The position numbers and the translations under genes are program-made. Below are positions 12,641-25,281 of a DNA stretch of 64,000 nt, piece by piece. A model generated the notes under the pieces. That model was not told the DNA's origin and searched no databases. It saw only the letters and a program-made list of their open reading frames with translations. Origin of the DNA: Pagrus major (taxonomy: Eukaryota; Chordata; Actinopteri; Spariformes; Sparidae); NCBI RefSeq assembly GCF_040436345.1, contig NC_133216.1:15704110-15768109 (forward strand). Direction: 5' to 3'. Numbering within the stretch: the first letter of the stretch is position 1; every line of letters begins with the position of its first letter.

Positions 12641-12960
12641 TATTTGATCTCTTGCCGATCATCAGATGAGAAGATCGATGCCACCCACTTCAGAATGGTA
12701 AACTTGCAATTGTAGCCAGCAGCCAGTTAGCCTAGCTTAGCATAAAGACTGGAAACAGGGGTAAACGGTTAGCATGGCCCTGTCAAAAGGTAACAAAAGC
12801 TGCCTTCCATCTCCTCTAAAGTTGCTAAGAACATGTCACGTCTTGTTTGTTTCATTTATACAAAAACTAAAGAGTAAAAACAACAATTTGCTGTTTCACA
12901 GGGGGTATGTCTTGGCCGGGAGCAGTTGCCAGGCAACCAATGGAGACTAAGTTACTGCTC
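12640..12960 (+). repeat. TTAGC-rich teleost MITE, copy A (incomplete)
   Basis: CAGCCAGTTAGCCTAGCTTA, GCATAAAGACTGGAAACAGG, CTGTCAAAAGGTAACAAAAG and GTCTTGGCCGGGAGCAG are diagnostic. The right end with AAGCTAACCAGCTGCTGG is missing. Confidence 0.8.
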
Positions 12961-13139
12961 CAGGTACAGACCAGGTTCAAACATACAGTGTAAAACTCCT
13001 TCTTTAATTAGCTAAACCTGGTGTTATTATTTGTAATGTTCAGCCTTATTTTGATGTAAGTGCCAGTAATAGTGGCCTTACAGCAATTTGGCCACCAGTT
13101 TGTCTGTACAGTATGACATGAGTGTGGCATAAGTTTAGA

Positions 13140-13565
13140 AAGTTTAGATATGTTTTTGTATTATGGGATACAAAAAGGGACCCAAATGCAGGGATGCAGA
13201 GGCAGGGAGGGGAAAGGACAAAAAGTGAGCTTTAATAATAAGCTGATGTACAAAGTCCACAATCCAAAATGCAAACAACAAAAGGCCGGCAAAGCAAAAT
13301 CCAAGGATAAAACTTAAGAGAAGGACAAACCAGAAGCTGGGACACGGTGGACACATGAGGACAGGTGAGGAGGCACAGGAGACACGGAAAATGAACAAAC
13401 CTACGACGCTACTGAACAAATGAAACAGAGGCACACACTGAAAAAGGGCAAGAAAACAGACAAAGACAGGAAGTGGAAAGTAAAACACGACAACTGAGGA
13501 TTTAATCTACTAAATACAAAATCAAAAACAACTGACCAAAGTCCAAACCATGACAATAGGTGTTG
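13140..13565 (-). repeat. Probable dispersed repeat (GGGACCCAAATGCAG element)
   Basis: Begins near GGACCCAAATGCAGGGATGC and ends near CCAAACCATGACAATAGG, with A-rich strand-asymmetric sequence between. The start and end phrases resemble a widespread fish repeat. Class is not determined. Confidence 0.5.
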
Positions 13566-14640
13566 TTGTATAACCGACATTACTGAGTAATTCTGCTGTC
13601 TTTATGACTCTTACTCTTTACTCTTTACTTGTGCCACTGTTATCTAACTTTTAGCACGTCATAGATTAGCATTCAGTTTTAACACAAAAGTAAAACGAAA
13701 GTGGGCATTAAACCACAACATCTGTTGTTTCAAGTTGCCTATTGATGACCGACTGGAATATCCCTTTCATACAGCAGACGTGGGCGCATTCGCATATACA
13801 TTAAATAACAACCTAATTAACGTCTCAGTTTCACCTCTCCTCCTTCCGGTCAGTATTGTCAAAATAACCTCCATCCCTGGTAAAAACATTGTCTTCAGCC
13901 TCCAGCCTGTGTCGGGATGCAGGTCGTGGGGGAGTCTTGGGCTGGAAAAGCAGCTCTTTCCCTCAAACAACAATGTGACGAGAGTATTACCATCATGTCA
14001 TCATAAAGCAGCCACTTTGCAGTGAAGTTTTCCAATGAGTGCTGGGATGGATATGTTCAGAGCTCTGCATATGGCGGACAGCTGGACCCCTGGCTAGAGA
14101 CGAGCCAGCAGAGGGGAAGCATGGCAGGCGGCAGAGTTTTTAATCTGTCTGTCTGTGTCTCCTCTCTGTTATTAACCTCACGCCCTGACAGCCTGCTCCC
14201 CGTGACACTGACCTGCTTCACCTAATGAGCTACCAATTACTACAAATTAGGCGAGAGAGAGGCCACTGCTATCATCCACTCCACACACTCTTCTCAACAC
14301 TTCTGTGGGATTTGGACGTAGCGGGACGCACAGGTAGAATAAATAACGAGGCGGCAAAAGAAAAAAAAAAACGTGACAGTGACGTGCATTTTGGATTTCT
14401 GGAGGTGTGACGTTGAGAGAGGATGCTGTTAACATTGTGTATGTGCTGCTGTGCTGCTGTGGACTTAGCGCTGTGCCTTGGTGCTTCAGCCTGGCACCTC
14501 TAGTGAGTTTCAAAGATCATTTGTATTTGCACCTGCTCCTGCTGTGCTGCGTGTGTACGTGTGTGCGTGTTTGTGCTACGCCCACATAGTTGGTCTTTAA
14601 CCTTGCACACCTGGCTACTCTGCGAGACCAGCTTCTCTCT
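13565..14640. other. Gene-free stretch, partly non-repetitive
   Basis: The part 13770-14000 (ACATTAAATAACAACC, CTAATTAACGTCTCAG) is enhancer-like in style but weaker than other islands. No gene is seen. Confidence 0.35.
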
Positions 14641-14815
14641 GGCCCATCTCGATGTTTATTCATTTATTTATGGGAAGCCTGGAAATCATCGCCCTTGTCT
14701 CGGTCTCCTGTGGCAGCGAGGGAAGGCAGCCCAAATTTATGCATGGCAGCAGAAATTAATTAGGCATCAATTAACTCATGCTAATGTGTATGCATTGAAT
14801 TCTTTTTTTTTTAAG
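14640..14815. promoter_or_regulatory. Candidate conserved enhancer
   Basis: Repeat-free island with GTTTATTCATTTATTTATGG, AAATTTATGCATGGCAGC, AGAAATTAATTAGGCATC, AATTAACTCATGCTAATG and TATGCATTGAATTC. It has octamer-like and homeodomain cores at high density and stops at a T run (14803-14812). Confidence 0.5.
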
Positions 14816-15229
14816 AGCCCGCCTGTCAACTAATTTGTAAAAACTGTTTCACAGAAACGTCAACAGTCGGGAACAGACAGTGTCTTGTAGGCTATTTTCT
14901 CATACACAGAGAAAAATATGAAATCAGAGTGGGATAGAGAAAAGCCTTGAGATGTTAATAAACAAAGCTGGAGGAGGAGGAGAATGTGGCCTGCAGAGGT
15001 CACAGCACTGGAGCCTGCTTCTCCTCTTCATTTAAGTGTGTCCCTGGCCTGGAATGGCCTGCAAGCTACGTGCACACACACACACACACACACATTCACA
15101 GAAAGACTGAGAGAGTGAGAAAGTGAGATGGAGGGAGAGGAAAGGGAAGTGAGGCGTTTATTTGTTGCTTCGCTCTTAACAGGCTGCTGGTTCGGCAGGG
15201 AACCCCCAAAGGTAGAGTTCAGAGAAAGC

Positions 15230-15261
<32 letters not shown>

Positions 15262-16190
15262 TGTGAGCCCGCTGTCTCGGCGCTCTCTTTTGCCAGGAGG
15301 TTTCCAACAGCTCTTGTGTTAATAGTGGGCTAGCCGCTTCGACAGCAAAGAACACTGGTTGTCTGGTTTTATAGAGAAAAGTCAAGGGATCATCAGACCT
15401 GCATATATTCATTCACACACAATATATTTAGAGAGTTAAAGGAGGAGCTGAACCGATGAAACTAATTTAAACTTCTTCTTCTAAAATAAACCATTATTTC
15501 TCTCTTTGCCTCTTTTCTTTGAGCCAACAGAATAGGACTGAAACCTAGAGCACAGCTCAGGCCGGAGCAAAATCTTACATGAAATAAAATCCACCATCCA
15601 GCATCGAGTAACATGCCCCGTGTCGTCTGACTGCTGATATATACGATGGTTATCTGGCTATCTCGCTGTGTTCTGTTAACCTTAGCCTGCTCACATTGAG
15701 GACTCTTAGCAGCGTACCGACAGCTTGATCAATAGGTCAGCGTGCTGACAGCAGTCCTCAGGGGCCTGGTAGAGGGAGAGACTGGTTGGGTTGAGGAGAA
15801 AGGGGGTAGTTAAGGGTGATCATGTATCCCGCAGACACCAGAAGCACCCAAAGAAAACCCGCAAAACACTCACTTAACAGATGACCCAAACCCCAAAACC
15901 ACTGGAATACTCACTGCTCTCATATGAACCAACAGGCTTACAAAGGGTCACGGGACAACAATAAAAAATTTTCTTTTTCTGCTCTGTACTTTTAACCTCA
16001 TCATCACCATTATATTTAGTGCATAGGCTTGTTATGTGTGTGACTATTTAACGTAGATCTATATCAATCTATACCATCAACAGTTTTTATTTCACCCTCT
16101 GGACAGTACTACCTTGAGTTATTCCTACTCATGTGTTATTATCACATGGCCTGAGTATCTACCCTGTCCTCGTGTCGGTCTGCATGACAG
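14815..16190. other. Gene-free stretch with microsatellites
   Basis: (CA)n at 15073-15094 and (TG)n at 15230-15261 create shadow open frames. A CATCA-rich spot lies near 15998-16010. Nothing else is supported. Confidence 0.5.
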
Positions 16191-16790
16191 ACAAATAAAG
16201 TCTGCGTTAGGCACACGGGAGATGCCGGCCCAGATAACCCCGCATTTATATTCAAACGGGGCTTTTGACAAAGCCTTAGCAACAGGCTCCTTAATCAGCG
16301 GGGCTGGCTCCGCGAACCCCCGGCCTGCCTTCTCCTCTCCTCTCCTTACAGCCGTGATCTTGAGAAGGAGCTTTAAATTGGAAATTATTACACATTAAAC
16401 CCTGTGCGCACAGGCCAGGATCGAACTGGATCAATACCTTGCCCGGCACAATAAATCAGACGCTTTCTCTCCCCTTCTCTCTTTCCCCCCTTTGCTTTTT
16501 TCGAGTGGCTATAGGCCACTGCTCGACTGGAACATATTTAAATTTTCTTGTAACAAATTAATTCCAACATTTTCTCTTGATTGAATTAGGCCAAGTGCTG
16601 GTGCTGTCACAAGTGTTTGGGCTGCTCCTGGGGAGAGACAAATTGCCAGGCCTGGACACGGGTAACAAGCGGTGGTGTTGAGTCGCTGATAATCTCCCCA
16701 CTAATTCTCCATTACAGCAAAATGAGGCCATAAATCTTCCTGACAGCTGATCGATGTAAACATTGTTTCCCCCATGATTGCCAGCTCTCC
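16190..16790. promoter_or_regulatory. Strong candidate enhancer cluster
   Basis: Six hundred bases almost free of repeats. Features include GATAACCCCGCATTTATATT, TCCTTAATCAGCGGGG, GAAATTATTACACATTAAAC, AACAAATTAATTCC, GATTGAATTAGGCC, CTCCCCACTAATTCTCC and ATCGATGTAAACATTGTTT (forkhead GTAAACA next to SOX ATTGTTT, at about 16752-16770). Dense unlike motifs with uninterrupted information are typical of ancient vertebrate developmental enhancers. Confidence 0.55.
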
Positions 16791-18770
16791 CAGCGGAGCT
16801 ACTGTCCGCTCACAATCCGCTGAAATTACTCCGGCAACCAGCCCTCCCTCCCTTCTTCTCCTCCCTGGAAGTGGAGTGTGTGCGTGTTGGACTGGCCTGG
16901 CGGGGAAACCAAAGTCAGTGCTGTCCTGTCGAGGTGGCCATCTAATTTTAGCTCAAAGCTTGCTAAACAAATGGAAAATATTAATCAAAATGTCTCCTGT
17001 TTAACCACTGGCACAAGCAATTCTTTATAGAAGAGTGATTGTTCTAGGCTACTGCCATGCGGTCACACGGTGTTGCAGGTTGAATGAAATGAAAAAGACT
17101 GTTGAAAAATGAAGGAAATAAGAAATAGAGGGTGTAAGATGCAGTCAAACAATGATTTCTTTTCTAAATGTAGCCATCACTCCTCCTCCTCCTTCTGTGT
17201 GTGTAATGGCATTAGGCAGAGTAAACGGCAGTGAAAGATTGAGTTGTCAAACAGTCAAAGCACAAGGCTCGTTATCAGCGTGTTCACTGTCTGATAATAT
17301 TCTACACCATTATTAAAATCCAATATGCATGCAATTACAGAGACAGGGATGCTGTTAAAACGTGTCGCCTGGCTGTAATCGCAGACAGAGAAGGCCATTT
17401 TAAGACATGCCACTTTAAGAAATCTGTTCAAAAAGGCCTGTGTAAAGCATTTTGAATACTTGTTTTATTCACATATTGCAATAAACAATTTAAGCCTGTG
17501 AAAGTGAAAGTGGTTTAAAGGAGAAACCAGAGGGCATGCTCATGTGGGCAGATACTGACTGCTTCATTTTTTATTTTTCTTTATCTTATTATCCTCTTGA
17601 TCTTTGTCATTTCTCAGAGTTCTTCCTGCACATCGGTTTCTCTGCTGCTCTCTGACTTCTTGCTTCTGGCATTATTCTCAGTCTGTGCGTTTGCTCTTAA
17701 TTGGCGGGTTATTTACCACAAGTGTTGATGAGTTATCCTTCATCTTTGTGAGTAAGAGAGATGGTCAAGACAGCTCTCAAAAGTTTGATATGAAGAGACT
17801 GACGTGTCTACTATCGATGCAATGCTGCGTTAACTCCAGTATCAATTGGTTGTTTTGACCTGGAGCCATTTTTCTCGTATGACTGTTGGGTTATTTACCC
17901 AAACTAAAATGTGGTTATCTCAGCCCAGTGTTTGACACGATATGCTCATACTTTACCCCAAAACTTTCACAAATGTATTGTTAGTGCAATAATCAATATT
18001 GTTAATAATCAGAAACAAATAATGGGATGTATGTTACAAAAGCACTAGAGACAGTTTGTAACCATGCTCTTTAGTTTGGGTGAACAATCCAACTAGATAT
18101 AAAAAAAATGACACCCACACTGGGTCACAACAGCCCACTGTCTTTCACTGTCATGGTTTTGCAGAATTTTTTAATACTTGATGATAAAGTTGGTCTACCT
18201 TGGTATTTGAATCTAAATGATCTACACTGTTAGTTTTACATTCGACAAGACGATACTTATCCTGTACTTTGCGGCTAATGTACAGCCTCTCTTCTCTCCA
18301 TCCATTCAGTCCACTCTGGCTGCCTGTACGGGAACATTTATGAGTCCTGTGACCACGGAGCACCCAGGGAGCATGTGCGACAGACCAGGAGACATCCCAC
18401 ACTGGCTCTAAAGGTTACTCAGGCCAGCACTCCATTGCAATTGGTCCCTGTCTGGCTCTGTCACTAGCATTATGACTTCATCACCCTCGAGAGGAGAGGA
18501 AGAGAGAGAAAGAAAAACAGTTTGCACTCATCCGTCAATGTCCATCTCAAATTACAGCTCAACCAATCACCGGCGAGGATCAATAGGGAGCGGCTGGGCA
18601 GGTTAGGGGGGGAATGAAGAGAGGAAGGGAGGATCTGAAGATGCCCGCTGAAAGACAGAAGAATAACTGATCAATACGGAAGGATGGATTTTGTCATTTT
18701 GAAAAGGGCTGTCAGAGGGTCGTTCACTCCCACCTGCTCAGAGCTATAACCTCCAGCTCAGTCTGCGGAT
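16790..18770. other. Gene-free stretch with a possible element at 17190-17420
   Basis: The block 17190-17420 (GTAATGGCATTAGGCAG, CACCATTATTAAAATCC, ATATGCATGCAATTACAG) is non-repetitive and enhancer-like. The rest shows nothing I can support. Confidence 0.35.
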
Positions 18771-19235
18771 GACACGTCAGTCCATCACGTCGCCGCGGCC
18801 TAATTCTTCTTCGCCTCTGCCTCGTTCGCGACGATCACACTGTTGGCATAAATCATAACTTCTCACAATGAGCAGGTATTATTTTCATTGGCTATCAATT
18901 TGCATAGATCAATGGTACACCTTCAAAGGGCAATCTCAAACAAAGATCTGTCTCCGCGTGGTTGTAATTGCAAAGCGATTTCATAATATGATTTCATCCT
19001 ACGCCTCCTCCACATTCCAAGTCACAATGTGTGTCGAGCCTGACCCCTGCGCTCCACCACGCATGAGGAGAGAAATATACACTGCCAGCGCCGGTGTGAT
19101 GAGAGCGCCGTGTGTACGCTGGGTGATTAACTCAATAAGAAACAAAGATCTCCTTTATTGGGACGCTCTCTGCTGTAATGGTTGTTTGATTGGAAGCCAG
19201 TGGCTCTATTGACAGGTGAAGTGGACTGATTAATG
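18770..19235. promoter_or_regulatory. Strong candidate enhancer with a repeated SOX-like 12-mer
   Basis: Repeat-free. AAACAAAGATCT occurs at 18938-18949 and again at 19140-19151 in the same orientation. Other notable strings are TATTTTCATTGGCTATCAAT, GTAATTGCAAAGCGATTTC, GGTGATTAACTCAATAAG and GGACTGATTAATGGGGGC. ACAAAG is the classic SOX/TCF HMG-box core. Confidence 0.55.
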
Positions 19236-20990
19236 GGGGCTTAAGCCAGTAAGGATAACAGTCCTTCACATGGCTTATTTAACTCTGAAAGAGTGACTGA
19301 TGGTCCACTGCAGGGGTGTCGTCTAAATCACTCCCCACTGAAGCCTCTGAGCTCGGTAATGGAGCCATTTATGCACAATCCCTTTAGGAAACATTGATTT
19401 GGTGGATTTTAATACAGCCCTTTGCTTACTTTTGTTCTCAACATGTGAATGCTACAACTAGCACTTGAAGCTAATTATAACTAGATAATGAGAACCATGA
19501 AAAATGTTCGATATTCAATCTTAAGGTCAGAACAGTTTTTAATTCTAATAGCTTACATAGTAAGGGATACGTTTTCCCAAGGAAAAAAAAACGCTTTCAA
19601 GAAGAAGTAATTACTTTCTGGGTGGTAATTAATAACCTTAATGGTAACCCTGGGTCAAGAACGTATTGATAGTTTTAATTTATAAGTTAAAAGTTATTTA
19701 AAGTGTTACAGCGTAACCACTGTACCTTATAGCCTGCAGTGGACAAGCTGTCTATTACAGTCTGTTGTATACTGCCTTATGCTAATCATTTGACCTAAGG
19801 TGCAGAGTTTTAAAATAAGGCCAGAGCAGTAAAAGGAAAAGTGTTTTTTTCAAAACAAAGCGTGCAGAGGAGCTGAATGAATATAGAGTATCAGTATTAT
19901 GTCTGTCATGAGGGTCAAAGGTGACTTGTTTGGGGCTTGGTTGAAGCTCTGGTTTCAATTCAGCGGATCAGAATAGCTCAAATTGACACCAAGACCCATC
20001 TGCCCACTGAATTAATCCTCCACTCTCTTCCATTTGGTCGTTTTTTTTGTTTTCTTTATCAGCTCCATCCATTTCTTTATTCATTCAGTTGACTTTTGAA
20101 AGGGGAGAGGTGACATGTCCCGGGGCATGTATGTGTGTTTTATTTTTTATTTTATTTTTTTAAATCCAGCGATTTCAAGTGTAACATTTGCAGACTGCAG
20201 GGTCACTGGCAGTTATATTTTCCCTCTCCCTCCTCTCTCTCTCTCCCTGTGAAATCGATCGTTTGTTTGTAAGGAGCTCAAACGGAGCGGGAGAAAGATT
20301 CAGAGCTCTGCTGGCAACGCAAGCAGAGCAGAAATGCTGCTGGGGAAAGAGGTAGGCAAAAGTCAGAAAACCTCCCCACTCTCACCGTCAGTGCACATGA
20401 CCTTGGGGCCAGAGCGAGCGAGCTAGCGAGCGAGCGGGCGGAGGAACCGCCCAGCATGCGTTGGTGCATACACAGAGGAATTTGGAAGGCAGAGTGGAGT
20501 GCGGGTCTGCGAGCCCTAGCCCTCTGCTTAAGTGAGTGCAAATTAACTGAAATAAAACTTTTAAAGGTCAATATAAATTTGATTTGTTGTCTGCATACTA
20601 AACCTTAATCACATTAGAACAAAGTTCCCCCGCTCTTTGAAAAGGCTGCTCTGTTATGTTAATCTATTTGGCTGTTAAACATGAAGGGCAAGCAACAGGT
20701 GAGCAGCCTTTATGTGTGTCTGTGGCCCTGCAAATAGAGAGAGACTGTAGCGGAACACAGACAGTAGTCGACAGTAGCTGACACTGGCTATCAAACAAAC
20801 AGCACAGAGAAGATGTCTGCCAAGGAAACAGCCTCTGGTGAAAAACACGGAATGAAGGAAAAGGGGGAGAATAGAGCGATAGCGAGAGAAGATGACAGAA
20901 TGACACACGGGGGACAGAAATGTTTGTTTTTGTGCGCGCCCTGCTGTGTGTGCGTGCTCCGTCTCTTTCTCTTGCTCTGTCATAGCCGTC
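19235..20990. other. Gene-free stretch
   Basis: A CpG-rich (GAGC)n-like tract lies at about 20413-20441. There are T runs at 20040 and 20135-20161 and a CT-rich segment at 20222-20248. No exon is recognised. Confidence 0.45.
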
Positions 20991-21335
20991 TCAGTGGCGA
21001 CTGAGGCTGTGGAGCCCCACGGGGGTCAGCCATGTAAGGAACATAAAAGGCCAATTTAATTTAGCACGTCCGCGGCTACAAAGTATTTTAATTCCGACAG
21101 CTGTGACTGAGGAGTTAATATTTGACTTGTCAGAAGTGGGGCCGGGGCCAGTGAATCATTGTAATTCTCATTAAGAGGCTCTCCCCCAGCAGCACCCTAA
21201 TGCAGAATAATGAAAGTCAAGACGGAGTGAGCTTCTAATGCCAGTTGAGGCCTATCTTTTAATATTCCCCTCTTGATGGATTAGGGAAGCGGGAAATTCA
21301 TCTTGGATCATAGGGCCTAATTTAATAAGGGATCA
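20990..21335. promoter_or_regulatory. Strong candidate enhancer
   Basis: Repeat-free, with GGCCAATTTAATTTAGCACG, TATTTTAATTCCGACAGC, GGAGTTAATATTTGAC, AATCATTGTAATTCTCATTA, CCCTAATGCAGAATAATG and GGGCCTAATTTAATAAGGG. At least eight TAAT/ATTA cores occur in about 340 bases. Confidence 0.5.
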
Positions 21336-22560
21336 TTCCAGGAGTATTGCATTTTATAATAATGTCATTTAAAGTGTCGTCTTCCATTTTTACTGTCCCA
21401 TATGTATGCTTATATAATGGTGCCGGAGGGATGTGTTTTTACAGTGTTCGGATCTCTTCTGTGTCCGCATACCCCCTCCAGACCACACTACACTGTCTCT
21501 CTGTGGTCTGCAGGCTCTCCGCTCAGGTTTTCATTTCGTATTTTGGTCATAGAGCCAATTGAGTGAGCTGTTATGAGAAGTTCAGTTACTCCAGCATGTT
21601 GCTGTTTCCTCAAATTATTCCTAATAGTATTTAGGGAGAATCACCATGATATGAGTGTTGGGATTGTAAATATCACCCAAAGGAAATATTATAAAGATAC
21701 ATTGCTTTTGCTCCGTCGCAAGCTTCGAAAAACCTCTCTCTGAGAGAGGCAGTGCTATATTTATCCAACCCACTCACAAAAGAAAAATGTCTTTTAGGGA
21801 ATAAAGTAAACAAATGTGACTAATATGAAGAAGTGTTGACGTTAGCAGCAGCGCACAGCTCACAATTATACCTTGTAAAGGCTGGTATGAGTGTAAAACG
21901 CTGGATGTTACTGAAAAAGCTTCAGCGAATGCATTCATGTTTCGGCTCAGCAGAAAAACAATCACGATGTAATTTTTTTTGTCATTCAGAATTTACAATT
22001 GTGCACACATAACATGTTAAACAAGTCTCAAACCAAGTTAGCGCAAAAAAGATTATATAATGTTTTTATTAGAAGTGGTGCGGGTCTATATAAACTGTGC
22101 TCTGCAGGCCCAGAATATCATAATGCTTGTGTTTTCCATATAGCCTCCCACAACATATGGAACAATAACATGTAATATTGTTTATTAGTAGTACTAGTAT
22201 TAGCTTTCAACGACTAGGAGGCAGCTGTGCATCCTGAGTCCTGCTCTCATAAAATTGTTGCCGATCTAAAAAGAAAACGTACTCGATACAGAGGCCGTGG
22301 TTGCTAAAATCTGTTATATAGTAATATTCTATATATTACTGAAGTACTTAGTTTTGTTTTTACAGCTGCCAACGATATATTCTAGTGCAAATGACCCTTG
22401 CAATGTTTATCACTGAAATTACTCACTACCTAATGGAAACACTAATTTCAAGATGATCTCATGTTCCCATTCCAATACTTTTAAGTTTAACTACATGAGA
22501 GCAAAGACATAAACTCATGTAGCTCTGTGATGAGGCAAATTTGGTTGAAAAGGTTTTCTT
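21335..22560. other. Gene-free stretch
   Basis: AT-rich sequence with no recognisable element. Confidence 0.45.
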
Positions 22561-22589
22561 AGCAAAACAACTGTTTTCGTCTGTCGTTG

Positions 22590-23036
22590 CTTTAGTATTT
22601 CCTCAGCCCAAAACGTACAGACGTAATGCTTAAGGCAGTAGTTTGATATTTTGTAGAGGCTTGTTTGCTTTCTGTCAGAGAGTTTGATGAGAGGATCAAT
22701 ACCACTCTCATCTCTGTCCATTAACTGTAAGGGCAGCAGCCAGTTAGCCTAGCTTAGCACAAAGACTGGAAGCGAGAGGAAACAGCTAGCTTGGCTCAGT
22801 CCAGAGGTAACAAAAACCAGGATAAACCATTACGAACAATAACTTGTTAATTAGTGAGCTTTAGAGGTGATGGTTTCCTCCCTTTGTGCTCTTTCTGCTA
22901 AGCTAAGCTAACCAGCTGCTGGCCAATCTGCCTTTTATACCTTACAGAGACGACAGTGGTGTCAGTCTTCTCATCTAACTGTCCACCAGAAAACAAGTAA
23001 GAGTATTTCTCAAAATTCTGAACTGTTCCTTTAAGA
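22590..23036 (+). repeat. TTAGC-rich teleost MITE, copy B (near complete)
   Basis: Contains GAGGATCAATACCACTCTCA, CAGCCAGTTAGCCTAGCTTA, ACAAAGACTGGAAGCG, CCAGAGGTAACAAAAACC, CTAAGCTAAGCTAACCAGC and the terminus AATTCTGAACTGTTCCTTTAA. The two AGCTAAC/GTTAGCT halves are mutually inverted, giving internal foldback potential. Confidence 0.85.
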
Positions 23037-24540
23037 TATTGCTGTTCCACAACCAGTACCTCCCACCTTCCAATGTATGTAAAACTGGGGACAAACTTAG
23101 ATCATTCTACTTCAGCTCAACAGTCAAACATCAAAAGCTTACACTCAAAAATTAATTTGCCTAAAACTGTGACTTTATGTATTTTAATTACATATACAGT
23201 CCCATCATTTTCAGTCAGTGTGTATAAATTGAAGATAAGACAAGATGTGTGATTTATTGCAGGTGACAGAATAAGCAATCTGAAATGTGTTACATTTATG
23301 TATAATACTTGAATAATAAACACCTGAAAAACACATAATGTTCATGTAGATGTTCTTCTTAACTTTATATGAAATAACTGAAAAAACAGGTATGGTTTGT
23401 GTTGTATGTATGCGTGAATTGAATTTAATCAGACAAAGTTGTTTAATTAATTCACATTGACTCAACATGACAGAAAAACTTTGCATTACTTGTGATACTT
23501 GTGACACATTTTACATTGAACTCGTATTAAAATGATAGGAAACACAATTTTGGGAAAGAAAACCATGTGAACTTTTTTGAGTCTTGACTTATAGAAGAGA
23601 TTGAGACTCAACCCAACTCCTGTCTCCAGCTCTCTCTCTCTCTCAGGTGGTCCTACAAGAGCACTTCCAGCGCACAGTGCGTTACATGTGACCCTTTAAA
23701 AGGGTCCCTGTCATCATTAAGATAAGAGGCAGTCTCTCAAACATGCTTTAGCTCAACAAAGTGCTTCCTCTTTGGCACACTCATGTCTTTGGCACCTCCG
23801 TCCAGCTTCTCCAACATACTCTTGTCTCTATCTATTCTGCTCATATCGCTGCCCTTGTCCTCGTAACTCTGCTCTCTGTGGGACTTTCTTTTCTGTCCCC
23901 CTCCCCTCCACATTCCACGCTCTTTAGTCCCCTGAAGTCCAAATTCAATGCCAGAAAGGATTCAGGTCCCAATTTCAAATCTAGTTTATGAATATCACTG
24001 CCGGTTGAGAGATATGGCTGTTTTCAATCGACTTGCTTCCTTCCCGTCTATAACACAACGAGTTATCTGCCACAGTGAGCGTCAGCTATTTTAGGATATG
24101 AGCGATATTCACTCTCTATACGTGTGTCACTTCCTTGAATTTTTTTCCGCTGCAAAACAAAAAGGGAGGAAAAGTTTTGTTGGCTGGTGCACGCTGCAAC
24201 CTGTTTTTGGTGTTAAACTTTTAAAGATTCACTCAAGCAAAACACTTCCCATTCTTCTAGCTCGATAAACCAACTGAATAAACATGACGCTGCATTAAAT
24301 TGCATCTAATACCAACAGCTACACTGACAAATTCTAACAGCCACTCTCTTTGTTTAGTTTATAGACATAAGAGTCTGAAAAACAAGACTGTGAGAAACTC
24401 AAAGAGACAGGAGAGACACCGTCGCACACTGAGAAGTAGCGATATCGCAGGAGGGAGGGAGGGAGGGAGCACGGGTGAGGGCCAAGTTGCGGGATCTATT
24501 TTTACATCCCATTTCAGAATGAGATAGTGTCCTTCTCTCA
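23036..24540. other. Gene-free stretch
   Basis: AT-rich sequence. A short (GGGA)n lies at 24452-24470. No supported gene. Confidence 0.45.
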
Positions 24541-24740
24541 CACCTCCCGCTGTGGAGGAAGCTAATGCAGGCCTATTTAATTAGACGTTGGCAGATTGTT
24601 GGGCCAACACCGTAATCCAATAGAACGTCGCACCGCTACGGGGTCCTGCCTCCTCTGATGCCTCCTTGGCCCCATAATGCAGCTCAGTCAGCTCTTCGCA
24701 TTTTGTCTGCCCTTCTCTCAGCTTGTGACATCAATTTACA
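24540..24740. promoter_or_regulatory. Candidate conserved enhancer
   Basis: Repeat-free. GCTAATGCAGGCCTATTTAA and TTAATTAGACGTTGGCAG lead into a CpG-containing segment (GTAATCCAATAGAACGTCGC) and CCCATAATGCAGCTCAG. It is cut off by the (AC)n tract that follows. Confidence 0.4.
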
Positions 24741-24783
24741 TTAGGCTGCATTGAAACAAGATGCACTCTTCCCACCAGTGACT

Positions 24784-24808
24784 CACACACACACACACAC
24801 ACACACAC
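24784..24808. repeat. (AC)n microsatellite
   Basis: Twelve or more AC units without interruption. Confidence 0.97.
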
Positions 24809-25281
24809 GTAACCCACTCTTCCCAGTTGAACTTGACATGCTCCCCCACCGTTATACATTACCTTTCATGCTCATCTTATTACCCTATAATAAGACATGT
24901 GTGCTCGTGTGTTGTTCTCGTATCTTCCAGCGACTTACATGCACTCGCCTAAGGAGTAAATTACCATAGCAGTACAGCTGTCAATACTGCTGTATCAATG
25001 AGGGGGCACAAGTGGCAGGATCAATGAAAACATCTGAATAAGATGGCCTGGATGACAGACACCTTCCTGCTTTAAAATTCTATTACTTCTACAGCACTTG
25101 ACCTCGAAGACTTATTAATATACAGGAGGGTACTCGGGATAGGTAAACTTTAATTTTGCTAGATAATGCTTTAATAATGAATTAAAGGATACATACAGTA
25201 GGTGATCGCATAATGACACAGTCCAGTGTAATAACGATTGGTATAATCTCATGTGGCACTGCTAAAGAATACGAGAGTTGC

